Shown here: piece after piece, positions 44,802-53,306 of the stretch
Layout of the letters: each line of letters starts with the position of its first letter
How positions within the stretch are numbered: the stretch's first letter is position 1
Assembly: GCF_000196495.1 (NCBI RefSeq)
Contig: NC_011313.1
Coordinates: 558,001-622,000 of the forward strand
Direction: 5' to 3'
Length of the DNA: 64,000 nt
From: Aliivibrio salmonicida LFI1238
GTDB taxonomy: Bacteria > Pseudomonadota > Gammaproteobacteria > Enterobacterales > Vibrionaceae
Notes under the pieces: model-generated
Told to the model about the DNA's origin: nothing
The model's database searches: none
Seen by the model: only the letters and a program-made list of their open reading frames with translations
Program-made: the position numbers and the translations under genes

Positions 44802-44927
44802 GTTTAACAATCGCATCAACACGATTTACTACACTCGGCAATCTCAGTTTGCCGGGTGTTTCTCGGTTTAAGGCGTCAATTTTAAGTATAATTGCATAGT
44901 AGTAAACGTGTTATGCAGGCGTTATGG
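44802..44927 (+). repeat. attC 10 (class b)
   Basis: Site of 126 bp with the hairpin cactcggcaa...ttgccgggtg followed by T-rich DNA. Confidence 0.88.
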
Positions 44928-45038
44928 TAATTTTTGTGACATTTTCTATGTGGTTTTGGTAGAGCGTAAACTGTTTTTAATTTAACATCTTAGCGGTAAG
45001 AAATATTATTAATTGGACAAGAATAGAAAGGGATAGCA

Positions 45039-45389
45039 ATGATTCGTAATTTCTACAATTGTGATAAAGAAGTTGATAACAATAGCCATGATGGTGTTGG
45101 CTCTATTGATATTTACCGTGCATTTAGACGTAAAGATTTTGATGGTGCTTGGGATTTTGCTATTCGTGTCATTATGCCGCCAGGTAGTTCAATGGGGGAT
45201 CATTCTCACGAAAATGATGAAGAAATGTATATAATCCTCAAAGGTGAAGGCTCAATGATTATTGAGGGTGAAACTAAACGAGTTATTGCTGGCGACATGA
45301 TTGTGAATAAACGTTTTGGTACTCATGGCTTATTAAATGATTCTACCGAAGACATTGAATTGCTAATCATCCAAGCAAGTTTAAAGTAA
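45039..45389 (+). CDS. cassette 11: cupin-domain protein
   Basis: This 116-residue single-domain cupin has metal-ligand positions GDHSHENDEEMYIILKGEG (His55, His57, Glu62) and FGTHGLLN (His96), so it probably binds a metal. Its substrate is unknown. The ATG follows AAAGGGA. It is alone in its cassette. Confidence 0.85.
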   Translation: MIRNFYNCDKEVDNNSHDGVGSIDIYRAFRRKDFDGAWDFAIRVIMPPGSSMGDHSHENDEEMYIILKGEGSMIIEGETKRVIAGDMIVNKRFGTHGLLNDSTEDIELLIIQASLK

Positions 45390-45428
45390 CTGTTATATTG
45401 CTCATTTCAGTTAGGTGCAAGACAATCA

Positions 45429-45553
45429 CCATAACAATCGCATCAACACGATTTGCTACATTCGGCATTCTAGGTTTCTTTGAGTTTACCGTGTTAAGTG
45501 GTAAATTTGGGCTTAATCTGCATGGTAGCAAACGTGTTATGCAGGCGTTAACT
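45429..45553 (+). repeat. attC 11 (class a)
   Basis: Site of 125 bp closing the cupin cassette. Confidence 0.88.
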
Positions 45554-45643
45554 GCTTCTTTGTTAATTTAGCTTTCAAATATGGTAATCATTCTCTTTGA
45601 GTAGTAGACTAATACTATTTCCGCATAAATGTGCGAGGTAAGC

Positions 45644-46099
45644 ATGAAGTACGAATTATTAGTTTTAGCTGCAATGACACGATTGGAATCTCCAAATACT
45701 CAAGCTATCGTGGCTGCAACTGGGATTTCTGAACGTAAAGTACAATCCGTAGTTAACTCATTAGTTGAAAATTTAGGCTTAAACATTCAAAGAGAGCGCC
45801 AGGGCCGAACCTTCCGTTTTTCTATTAATAGCTGGGGTGTTTTTGAATCAGGGAAAGCGATCCAATCTCAACTTAATGATATTGATTTAGTTATGCCAAG
45901 TAATTCAATGCTTTCTTCTTACGAAGAAAAGTATGCCTATTTCGAGCAAGTTAAAATGGATAACTTTAAAGAAAGTATGCGTTTAGAGGGGCATGATGTT
46001 GCTAGTAATTTCGATTTATCACTCGACAGAGAGCAACAACGTCAAATTTTGTTAAACAAATACTCAAACGTAAATTCGTTAGAGGCGCTCAATGGCTGA
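45644..46099 (+). CDS. cassette 12: FicA-like antitoxin with an N-terminal HTH
   Basis: This 151-residue protein starts MKYELLVLAAMTRLES, with GCGAGG upstream. The first 60 residues form a winged-helix-like domain (TQAIVAATGISERKVQSVVN). The C-terminal part holds SMRLEGHD (residues 111-118), which matches the (S/T)xxxE(G/N) inhibitory motif of Fic antitoxins and the NFxxSxRLEG shape of YhfG. Known class I FicA antitoxins are about 60 residues. Here the antitoxin appears fused to a DNA-binding domain, which would let it repress the operon. It overlaps the toxin start by 8 bases. Confidence 0.7.
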   Translation: MKYELLVLAAMTRLESPNTQAIVAATGISERKVQSVVNSLVENLGLNIQRERQGRTFRFSINSWGVFESGKAIQSQLNDIDLVMPSNSMLSSYEEKYAYFEQVKMDNFKESMRLEGHDVASNFDLSLDREQQRQILLNKYSNVNSLEALNG

Positions 46100-46694
46100 T
46101 AAATATGGCACAACACAAGATCCTTACACTTACGAAAATAGTACGGTTCTTGTTAATAAGCTCAATATCAACAATGAAGCGGTATTAGAGGCTGCAGAAC
46201 GTGATTTAACAACGTTAGCTGCAATGTATGTAGAGTTTCAATTGCCTCCTTACGATTTCAGCTATCTGCGTTCAATTCATCATATGTTATTCTCCGATCT
46301 ATTTGAATGGGCTGGCGAGTTAAGAACGATTGATATTTCAAAGGGAAATACACGTTTCTGTAATGTGGCTAGGATTGAAAAAGAAGCAAATAATCTATTT
46401 TCAATGTTAGAAAAAGATAAGTATTTAGTAGATTTACCATACGATGAATTTCTTACTAAGTTAGCTGAGTATTATTGCGATATTAATGTTCTACATCCAT
46501 TCCGTGAAGGTAATGGTCGTGCCCAACGTTTATTGTTTGAACATATTGCAATCAACTGTGGTTACAATATTAATTTTACTGGGATTACTTCTGAGCAGTG
46601 GGTAGCCGCAAATATCCATGGTTATCATTGTAACTATGTGCCAATGAAAGAGCTGTTTTCTGTTTGTGTAACTAAAGCTGAAAAGCGCAGTTAA
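46092..46694 (+). CDS. cassette 12: Fic domain toxin (FicT)
   Basis: Fic enzymes transfer AMP or related groups to target hydroxyls; FicT toxins are reported to inactivate type II topoisomerases. The 200-residue protein has the complete motif HPFREGNGRAQR (residues 135-146). The flap segment is DISKGNTRFCNVARIE. No inhibitory motif is visible in the toxin itself, consistent with class I control by the separate upstream protein. The stop codon is the attC TAA. Confidence 0.92.
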   Translation: MADKYGTTQDPYTYENSTVLVNKLNINNEAVLEAAERDLTTLAAMYVEFQLPPYDFSYLRSIHHMLFSDLFEWAGELRTIDISKGNTRFCNVARIEKEANNLFSMLEKDKYLVDLPYDEFLTKLAEYYCDINVLHPFREGNGRAQRLLFEHIAINCGYNINFTGITSEQWVAANIHGYHCNYVPMKELFSVCVTKAEKRS

Positions 46695-46812
46695 CAATTG
46701 CATCAACACGATTTGCTACATTCGGCATTCTAGGTTTCTTTGAGTTTACCGTATTAAGTGGTAAATTCAGCTTAGTTTGCATGGTAGCAAACGTGTTATG
46801 CAGGCGTTATAC
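46689..46812 (+). repeat. attC 12 (class a)
   Basis: Its TAA (46692-46694) stops the Fic gene. Site of 124 bp. Confidence 0.88.
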
Positions 46813-47366
46813 GAACTCTGAGAATGCAGTTTTTTGGTTCAGTTCAGCGATTGAATCATTAGTTTTTTAGGTGTGAAAGCAGGGTGATTCCTTTTTCTTT
46901 GTTGTCTTTTGGTGTTCGTTTCATCAGGTTCGGCATTGAACTATTATTACCCCAAATTCAGGCGTTTCAGCGGCTAATTTACGCTTCAATTGTTCTTTGG
47001 TTATGCCTCATTTTAGTCTGCATCAGTGTTTTTCTCTCAGCATTTTCAATCCCAATTGTGGTTAGGATATTTGGTTTATCAGCTCAAAACTTGCTGAAAC
47101 CAAATCGTACAAATAGTGTAAGAAAAAGGGATTGTTTCGTTTCACAGTTATTGCTGTTGAAATGATATTTTGCTCGCTTAATTGAGCTAGTCTAATTAAA
47201 CTCAGTTTACAGTAAATCTTGGTAAATCAGTTCTTTACCAATTTAAGCGGAGCGAAAGCAAGGCTCGTATAACAAAGCAATCAACACGATGCTATTTACA
47301 TTCGGCATTCGCGGTTTAGAGTATAATTGATTTGGTAATTAAGGCGTTCGCACGTGTTATTGCGGC
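46806..47366 (+). other. cassette 13: ORF-less cassette (type A)
   Basis: 561-bp copy of the common ORF-less module with the hairpin ttggtttatcagc...gctgaaaccaa. A 93-codon hydrophobic frame near 46884 is conserved in only some copies. Confidence 0.65.
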
Positions 47367-47373
47367 GTTATAT
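47267..47373 (+). repeat. attC 13 (class d)
   Basis: Short site of 107 bp ending cacgtgttattgcggcgtt. Confidence 0.85.
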
Positions 47374-47385
47374 GCAGTGTCAGGT

Positions 47386-47655
47386 TCAAAATAGATCGCT
47401 ATGTGACCCAATTCTTGCTAGTTGTAGTTGCCCATCAAATATACGGTAAATGAGAACTAAGTCTGGTTTTATATGACAGTCGCGAAAACCACTCCAATTT
47501 CCCGTTAAAGAATGATCTACATTTTTAGGGTCTAATGTTTCATTTCTTTGTAATTTTGAGATGATATTGCCAACTTCGATGATATTGGAGATTGGCATTT
47601 TAGTTATCTTCTTAAAATCCTTTTTAAATTGCGTGGAGTATTCTAGGTTATACAT
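47386..47655 (-). CDS. cassette 14: YafQ-like mRNA interferase toxin
   Basis: This 89-residue RelE/YafQ toxin cleaves mRNA at the ribosome. YafQ features are LEYSTQFKKDFKKI, LTGNWSGFRDCHIKPDLVLI and the C-terminal active-site segment ARIGSHSDLF with its His. It lies on the minus strand, opposite to the cassette array, and overlaps the antitoxin by 8 bases. Confidence 0.9.
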   Translation of the reverse strand: MYNLEYSTQFKKDFKKITKMPISNIIEVGNIISKLQRNETLDPKNVDHSLTGNWSGFRDCHIKPDLVLIYRIFDGQLQLARIGSHSDLF

Positions 47656-47926
47656 TTGTCACTTTGCCTTCAGTGAGCTCAGAAAACATCTCATCTATAG
47701 AGTTGGCTTTATGTCCTTTATTTTCAACAAGTTCTTTCATTGCAGCAGCAGAAACTTCATTTGGCTGCGGAACTCGTAGATCAAATGGAATACCACCATG
47801 GTTAATGACAGCTTTAGCAAATAGTTTAATTGCTTGTGATGTGCTTAGGCCAACTTCACCGCAGATGCTAGTGAAAGCAAGTTTGGTATCATGGTCTATG
47901 CGGGTGCTTAGCATTTCATTTCTCAT
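47648..47926 (-). CDS. cassette 14: RelB/DinJ-family antitoxin
   Basis: This 92-residue ribbon-helix-helix antitoxin (LSTRIDHDTKLAFTSICGEV, then GLSTSQAIKLFAKAVINHGG) is of the DinJ type. It is transcribed before the toxin on the minus strand, with AAGG upstream of the ATG. The promoter probably lies just right of it, near 47940-47970 (gtaatacatagttgtac), so expression does not need the integron promoter. Confidence 0.9.
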   Translation of the reverse strand: MRNEMLSTRIDHDTKLAFTSICGEVGLSTSQAIKLFAKAVINHGGIPFDLRVPQPNEVSAAAMKELVENKGHKANSIDEMFSELTEGKVTNV

Positions 47927-47982
47927 AATTAAACCTTAATAAGTTATACTTTGTAATACATAGTTGTACAGAGTCTATATGC

Positions 47983-48109
47983 ATATAACAAATGCGTCAA
48001 CACGATTTCTTACATTCGGCGTTGTAGGTTTGTCTTTAGTTTTGGTGTTTAAGGCAGTAAAATTCAGCTTAGTCTGCATAGTAATAAACGTGTTACGCAG
48101 GCGTTATGT
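47983..48109 (+). repeat. attC 14 (class c)
   Basis: Site of 127 bp with gtgttacgcaggcgttatg; it closes the reversed toxin-antitoxin cassette. Confidence 0.85.
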
Positions 48110-48152
48110 TTTTAAATCGACCTTCAAAGAAGTTTAAAGGTCGGTTTATTAT

Positions 48153-49745
48153 TTAAAAAATCAGCTTTTCAATAGGGCCAAATATACCAACCAATTTTAA
48201 TCGTTCACATTCCTTTTCTGCTTCTGAAATTTCATCCGTAGGAATAAAGTCAACTTGGTTTTTTTTCATTATTTCAAACACTTTTTTATCTTTATATGCA
48301 TTTTTAATATCGCCATTAAAAAATAATTGATATAAAAGTAACCAATATCGGTCTTTTTCATATAAGTCATCAGTTTCTATTATTGATTTTGCAAACTCTT
48401 TAATTTTATTGTTATCTTTAATAAAGGAATTTAATATTGTAATTGCAACGCAGTCTTTACTTTCGAGGATTATATCTATAATTTCATCCGAAGGGACAAC
48501 TTCGTATTTACGGAAAATATGCAATGGCCAGCACATGCCATCGGAGCGACTATGCTTAGCATTTTCAATAATTATTTGGTTTAAATTTTCGGTGTAAGAA
48601 TCAGGTCTTAAATCAGATTTTTCAATTAAGGTATCTAAAAAAGGAATTAATATTGGGTAGTGCCATGCTAAATTTAATACACATGAATAAACCGATGGGG
48701 CTGTATTATCTTGTAAATAATTTAATATAATATGTATAGCATATTTTAAGACACTACCATCAGGTGTAGCTTTATTTAGTAAAACGGCCTTATTTAAAAA
48801 AGACAAGGCTTCTGATGGGCTTAATTTAGGAGCATCATTGTCATTTTGAAGTCTGCTTGGAAGGGCAGATTTGAGTTCAATTGTCCATTCATCCTCATGG
48901 GGATGAGGGAGTTCAATAATTTTGGTTTTATTTAAATGTAACGTGAGTTTGTATTTTGCTAATTCTTTACCAAGAATTAGAATGAACTTATCAGCGTCTT
49001 CTCTAGTAAGACAAAAGCATTCATAGTCATCTATGTGGCGCTGGAAATCGAATTTATTTTCGATTAATACACCATCAACTTTACCTAATATTACTTCTAC
49101 AGCAACATTTGATGTTGTTGGTCCTATTGGTATACCTTGAGTTTCTCCCCTTTTTGTATTGCGTAAATGAAAATCATATTGATTAAACCATTCCGAGTTA
49201 AATTTGTTGCCTGATTTCTTTTTAGCTTCATCAATTCCGACCAATGCCCAAGACAAAGAATGGCTATAAATACTATTGAAACAATTTGATATATCGGTAT
49301 GAACTCTAAATTTTTTTCCAAAACTCTTAGAGTGTATAGCGTCTATTTTATCTATAGCACACCCATATCCCATGATTACATATCGACCATCCTCATGGTA
49401 TTCAGGTTTAATTTTGCTATTTTCGTTAGTTTCTATATGGTTAAGTTTATCCCAATTGTCATAGATATGCTTACATAGTAACGAATGAGCTTTAGGGTGA
49501 ACTAAAGAAAGTACTCTTGGAACATTATTATATCTAGTAGCCTTATATTCAACTAAGTCATAACCCTTTCCACGGGGTTCGGGATTATCACCTTTAGGAA
49601 TTGCTGCTATTTCTTCGACTATTTCGGGGGTAAATCTACGAGTACTTAAACAGGGTGGTAACTCACCAATTGTACTTTTTTGGTTTGGAAAGTAATTATA
49701 TCGAGTTAAAGCTTCATAAAAAGATCTTTTCTGATTGTAGCGCAT
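48153..49745 (-). CDS. cassette 15: reverse transcriptase, defence (DRT/UG)-type candidate
   Basis: This RNA-directed DNA polymerase has 530 residues. Motif A is VHTDISNCFNSIYSHSLSW (Asp151) and the catalytic loop is RHIDDYECF (Asp239, Asp240). Another core segment is GETQGIPIGPTTSNVAVEVI. No group II intron maturase domain, integrase domain or retron msr/msd structure is visible. Residues 300-530 form an unassigned helical C-terminal part, as in several unknown-group reverse transcriptases that act against phages. The gene is on the minus strand and starts only about 100 bases from its attC, so an upstream RNA component would have to be short. It is alone in its cassette, is AT-rich, and is flanked on its 3' side by a weak palindrome at 48114-48147. 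Confidence 0.85.
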   Translation of the reverse strand: MRYNQKRSFYEALTRYNYFPNQKSTIGELPPCLSTRRFTPEIVEEIAAIPKGDNPEPRGKGYDLVEYKATRYNNVPRVLSLVHPKAHSLLCKHIYDNWDKLNHIETNENSKIKPEYHEDGRYVIMGYGCAIDKIDAIHSKSFGKKFRVHTDISNCFNSIYSHSLSWALVGIDEAKKKSGNKFNSEWFNQYDFHLRNTKRGETQGIPIGPTTSNVAVEVILGKVDGVLIENKFDFQRHIDDYECFCLTREDADKFILILGKELAKYKLTLHLNKTKIIELPHPHEDEWTIELKSALPSRLQNDNDAPKLSPSEALSFLNKAVLLNKATPDGSVLKYAIHIILNYLQDNTAPSVYSCVLNLAWHYPILIPFLDTLIEKSDLRPDSYTENLNQIIIENAKHSRSDGMCWPLHIFRKYEVVPSDEIIDIILESKDCVAITILNSFIKDNNKIKEFAKSIIETDDLYEKDRYWLLLYQLFFNGDIKNAYKDKKVFEIMKKNQVDFIPTDEISEAEKECERLKLVGIFGPIEKLIF

Positions 49746-49843
49746 TTTGTAACCAACTGAAATTATTATAGTTTAATGAGTATATTGATAAGTATTTACT
49801 TTTATGTGATGTAAAGCATGTTTAGAAGAAATAGCTAATAAAA

Positions 49844-49968
49844 ACATAACAAATGCATCAACACGATTTACTACATTCGGCATTATAGGTTTCTTTGAGT
49901 TTACCGTATTAAGTGGTAAATTTAGGCTTAATCTGCATGGTAGCAAACGTGTTATGCAGGCGTTGTGC
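49844..49968 (+). repeat. attC 15 (class a)
   Basis: Site of 125 bp closing the reverse-transcriptase cassette. Confidence 0.88.
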
Positions 49969-50517
49969 GTACTGAGTCCGAAATTTTTTGCACGGTTCAT
50001 CAATAGGATCGCGGCTTTCGTAGTTTTGGCTTCGTAAGCGTTCCTTTCTTCTTTGTTGCCTTTTGGTTTCCGTATTATTAAGTTCGGCAAATTAGCCCTT
50101 ATTTCCCTAAGTTCCGGCGTTTCAGAGGCTAATTTACGCTTCAATTGTTCTTTGGTTATGCCTAATTTTGTTCTGCATCAGTGTTTTGCTCGTAGCATTT
50201 TCAATCCCAGTTGTGGTTAGGGTATTTGGTTTATCAGCCGAAAACTGGCTGAAACCAAGCCGTTCAAATGACGTAAAAAATGTATCTGTTTTCCATTCAC
50301 TTTATCTCGCAATTTAAGAACATTTTGTTCGCTTAATTACTACCGGTAAATTAGAATCAGGGCATAGAAAATCTTGGCAGGGCAGTTCTTTACCAAGTAG
50401 GCCAAGCCGAAAGTAAGCACGCACAACAATCGCATCAACACGATGCTTATTACATTCGGCGTTTTTGGTTTGAAGTGTAATTGGTTTGGTAAAGTTGGTC
50501 GTCAGCACGTGTTATGC
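49962..50517 (+). other. cassette 16: ORF-less cassette (type B)
   Basis: It has the same 5' segment as cassette 3 (gtgcgtactgagtccg) followed by the common module. The hairpin reads cagcc opposite ggctg, a fully paired variant. Its attC is shortened at the downstream end. Confidence 0.65.
50421..50517 (+). repeat. attC 16 (class d, 3' end missing)
   Basis: The site runs normally to cacgtgttatgc and then continues with unrelated sequence (gatatttc), without the expected ggcggcgtt. A short deletion or recombination at the inner gttat can explain this. Confidence 0.75.
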
Positions 50518-50673
50518 GATATTTCAGATGGAAATCACATTTGAAATCAAAAAGTTAGTTTGTTTAATGATTATTTTCGAGTAAAAATAATAGGATTATT
50601 TGAAATTAGCTACAATGTTAATTAGTTTTAAACGTTATATTTTATTAGTTATAATTATTAAAGGAAAAACAAT

Positions 50674-50847
50674 ATGATTGGCTGGAAAATTCTTTGCGCA
50701 TTAGATGATAAAGAAGTTGTATGTGAGGTTGTGGGTCAGGTTACTGGGGATGGTGTAACATACGGTATTCCAGTTTACCATAATGGCTATATTAGAATGG
50801 TAAATTTTCGTTTTGACGCAGAGATTAAAGTTATAGAACGCAAGTAA
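50674..50847 (+). CDS. cassette 17: 57-residue hypothetical protein
   Basis: A short frame MIGWKILCALDDKEVVCEVV continues with a beta-rich sequence and ends EIKVIERK. AAAGGAAA lies at a proper distance before the ATG, and it is the only sizeable frame of the cassette. No family is recognised. Confidence 0.6.
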   Translation: MIGWKILCALDDKEVVCEVVGQVTGDGVTYGIPVYHNGYIRMVNFRFDAEIKVIERK

Positions 50848-50853
50848 ACTATC

Positions 50854-50978
50854 GCATAACAAATGCATCAACACGATTTACTACACTCGGCATCTCAGGT
50901 TGTCGGGTGTTTCTCATTTTAAGGCGTCAATATTAAGTATAATTGCATAGTAGTAAACGTGTTATGCAGGCGTTATAT
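50854..50978 (+). repeat. attC 17 (class b)
   Basis: Site of 125 bp whose central hairpin (cactcggcatctcaggttgtcgggtg) is slightly shorter than in other class b sites. Confidence 0.85.
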
Positions 50979-51001
50979 TTTAATTTTAGTATTGAGGATT
51001 T

Positions 51002-51886
51002 ATGTCTAAATTTGGTCGAAGTATAAGGATTTTCTTGGCAGACGGTACTCCTACAGGTTTACGACACGTTGAAATCGCAAATTGGTCAGGTCAAGCATTA
51101 GCTTGTCCAAGAAGTCGTTTCTCTGAGCTTAATCGCTGGGATGAATCTAAAAGACCAGGGGTTTATTTCCTCTTTGAAAAAACATCGAATGATGACAGTC
51201 ATTCTGCTTATATTGGAGAATCAGAGGATGTTTTTAAGCGTTTAGTTAATCATGATCGTGAAAAAGACTTTTGGAATGAAGTTATTATTTTCACAAGCAA
51301 AGATGAGAATTTGACTAAAGCTCACGTGAAATACCTTGAAGCAAGATTGGTTGAATTAAGTAAATCTGCAGAACGTTATAAATTAGAAAACTCTAATAAT
51401 CCAACAAAATCAAGCCTTCCTCGAGCTGATGCAGCGGCAATGGAAGAATTTATAGATAATATTAAATTAGTACTAGGTAGTTTAGGGCATAAAATATTAG
51501 AGTCAATATCTGCTCAAGTAGCTGCTCCTGAAGAGAAAATGGATACTTTAAGTAATCATTTACTCAAGTTTAATGTGAATAAAATCATAGCGACAGGTCG
51601 TGTCTCTGATGATGGTTTTTTATTACTAAAAGGTTCACAAATCTCACTTAATAATTCAACTAGCATGCCCGGGAAAAGTTTAAGTATTAAAGAACAAATG
51701 ATTAATGAAGGTACTTTGACAGCATTCCCAACATATTATGAGCTAAATAAAGATAAGCTCCTTAGTTCATCATCTTATGCCGCTGCTCTTGTCGCTGGAA
51801 ATAGTAGAAGTGGGCCTCAAAGTTGGAAAACTGAAAATGGTGAACTTTTGAAGAAACTGGAAGAACGTTTGGTTAATAAAATATAA
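51002..51886 (+). CDS. cassette 18: GIY-YIG nuclease-family protein with DUF4357
   Basis: This 294-residue protein carries a GIY-YIG core: GVYFLFE (53-59), AYIGESEDVFKR with Arg80, and YLEARLVELS with Glu113. All these positions are needed for cleavage, so it may be a functional endonuclease. The C terminus holds a DUF4357-like region (LLLKGSQISLNNSTSMPG, later SSSYAAALVAGNSRSG). The ATG at 51002 follows GAGG. The stop codon is the attC TAA. The role may be DNA processing or defence, which is inferred only from the nuclease fold. Confidence 0.85.
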   Translation: MSKFGRSIRIFLADGTPTGLRHVEIANWSGQALACPRSRFSELNRWDESKRPGVYFLFEKTSNDDSHSAYIGESEDVFKRLVNHDREKDFWNEVIIFTSKDENLTKAHVKYLEARLVELSKSAERYKLENSNNPTKSSLPRADAAAMEEFIDNIKLVLGSLGHKILESISAQVAAPEEKMDTLSNHLLKFNVNKIIATGRVSDDGFLLLKGSQISLNNSTSMPGKSLSIKEQMINEGTLTAFPTYYELNKDKLLSSSSYAAALVAGNSRSGPQSWKTENGELLKKLEERLVNKI

Positions 51887-52007
51887 CAAATGCATCAACA
51901 CGATTTGCTACACTCGGCGTTATAAGTTTGCCTTTAGTTTCAGTGATTAAGGCGGTAAAATTCAGGTAAGTCTGTATCGTAGCAAACGTGTTATGCAGGC
52001 GTTACAC
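51881..52007 (+). repeat. attC 18 (class c)
   Basis: Its TAA stops the GIY-YIG gene. It ends gcaggcgttacac. Confidence 0.85.
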
Positions 52008-52562
52008 GAACTCAAAGATTGTAGTTTTTTGGTTCAGTTCAGCGATTGAGCCGTTAGTTTTTTAGGCGTGAAAGTAGGGTGGTTTTCCTTTTTCTTTGTT
52101 GCCTTTTAATATTCGTGTTATCAGGCTCGGCAATTTACTATTATTGCCAAAAGTTCATGGATTTCAGAAACCAATTCACGCTTCAATTGTTCATGGTTTT
52201 GCCTCATTTTAGTTTGCATCAGTGTTTTCCTCGTGACATTTTCTATCCCAATTGTGGTTAGGATATTTGGTTTGTCAGCTCAAAACTGGCTGAAACCAAA
52301 TCGTACAAATGGTGTAAGAAAAAGGGATTGTTTCATTTCACAGTTATTGCCGTGGATGTGATATTAAGCTCGCTTAATTGAGCCAGTCTAATTAAACTCA
52401 ATTTACAGTAAATCTTGGTAAATCAATTCTTTACCAGTTAAAGCGAAGCGTTGAAAAAGATCGTGTAACAAAGCAATCAACACGATGCTATTTACATTCG
52501 GCATTCGCGGTTTAGAGTATAATTGGTTTGGTAATTAAGGCGTTCGCACGTGTTATTGCGGC
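52001..52562 (+). other. cassette 19: ORF-less cassette (type A)
   Basis: 562-bp copy that is almost identical to cassette 2 over its first 310 bp but has a different attC variant. The conserved hairpin is present. The same 60-codon frame as in cassette 2 appears near 52079, but it is absent from other copies. Confidence 0.65.
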
Positions 52563-52569
52563 GTTAACT
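52463..52569 (+). repeat. attC 19 (class d)
   Basis: Short site of 107 bp, nearly identical to attC 21. Confidence 0.85.
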
Positions 52570-52661
52570 GCTTCTTTGTTACCTGTGCAATAAATTGTAC
52601 ATTTCAATTTTAATGAGTTAGACTTGTTCAATATTAAGTACAACTTAACAAAGAGGTAATT

Positions 52662-52913
52662 ATGCGTATAGTTTCTTTTACTGAAGCTCGAAATGGTCTT
52701 AAATCTGTTCTTGATGGCGTAGTTAATGATGCGGACTGCACAGTTATCACTCGTCGAGATTCTGAAGATGCAGTTGTAATGTCTATGGATTATTATAATA
52801 GCTTAATGGAAACGATTTATTTATCTCGTTCTCCAGCTAATGCTGCTCATCTAAACAAATCAATTGCTCAATACAATGCTGGTCAAACTACGGAAAGAGG
52901 CTTGCTTGAATGA
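52662..52913 (+). CDS. yefM: cassette 20: YefM-family antitoxin
   Basis: This 83-residue antitoxin has the YefM signature MRIVSFTEARNGLKSVLDGV followed by VITRRDSEDAVVMSMDYYNS. TTGTAC half-sites at about 52595 and 52640 upstream are candidate operators for the YefM/YoeB complex. It overlaps the toxin start as ATGA. Confidence 0.93.
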   Translation: MRIVSFTEARNGLKSVLDGVVNDADCTVITRRDSEDAVVMSMDYYNSLMETIYLSRSPANAAHLNKSIAQYNAGQTTERGLLE

Positions 52914-53170
52914 GTCGAATGTTAGCTTGGACTGACGATGCTTGGGATGATTACTTGTATTGGCAAGGTCAGGATAAGAAAACGCTGAAACGCATCAATA
53001 AATTAATTACTGATGTGAAGCGTTCTCCCTTCGAAGGTATTGGTAAACCTGAGCCATTGAAAGAAAATTTGGCAGGTTTTTGGTCACGTAGAATTGATGA
53101 CACCAACCGATTAGTTTATGCAGTTAATGATGCACATTTGACAATAATTTCCTGTCGCTATCATTATTAA
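52910..53170 (+). CDS. yoeB: cassette 20: YoeB-family mRNA interferase toxin
   Basis: This 86-residue toxin cleaves mRNA at the ribosome. All YoeB hallmarks are present: AWDDYLYWQGQDKKTLKRIN, SPFEGIGKPEPLKENLAGFW, SRRIDDTNRLVYAV and the C-terminal CRYHY with its catalytic His and Tyr. Confidence 0.94.
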   Translation: MSRMLAWTDDAWDDYLYWQGQDKKTLKRINKLITDVKRSPFEGIGKPEPLKENLAGFWSRRIDDTNRLVYAVNDAHLTIISCRYHY

Positions 53171-53180
53171 TTTGAAGCGC

Positions 53181-53306
53181 AGTTAACAATCGCATCAACA
53201 CGATTTACTACACTCGGCAATCTCAGTTTGCCGGGTGTTTCTCGTTTTAAGGCGTCAATTTTAGATATGATTGCATAGTAGTAAACGTGTTATGCAGGCG
53301 TTACAC
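53181..53306 (+). repeat. attC 20 (class b)
   Basis: Site of 126 bp with hairpin cactcggcaa...ttgccgggtg and tttctcgtttt after it. Confidence 0.88.

Noticed and set aside
48153..49745. Retron or group II intron
   Set aside because: No inverted-repeat msr/msd RNA lies upstream within the 100 bases before the attC, and no maturase or HNH domain follows the polymerase core.
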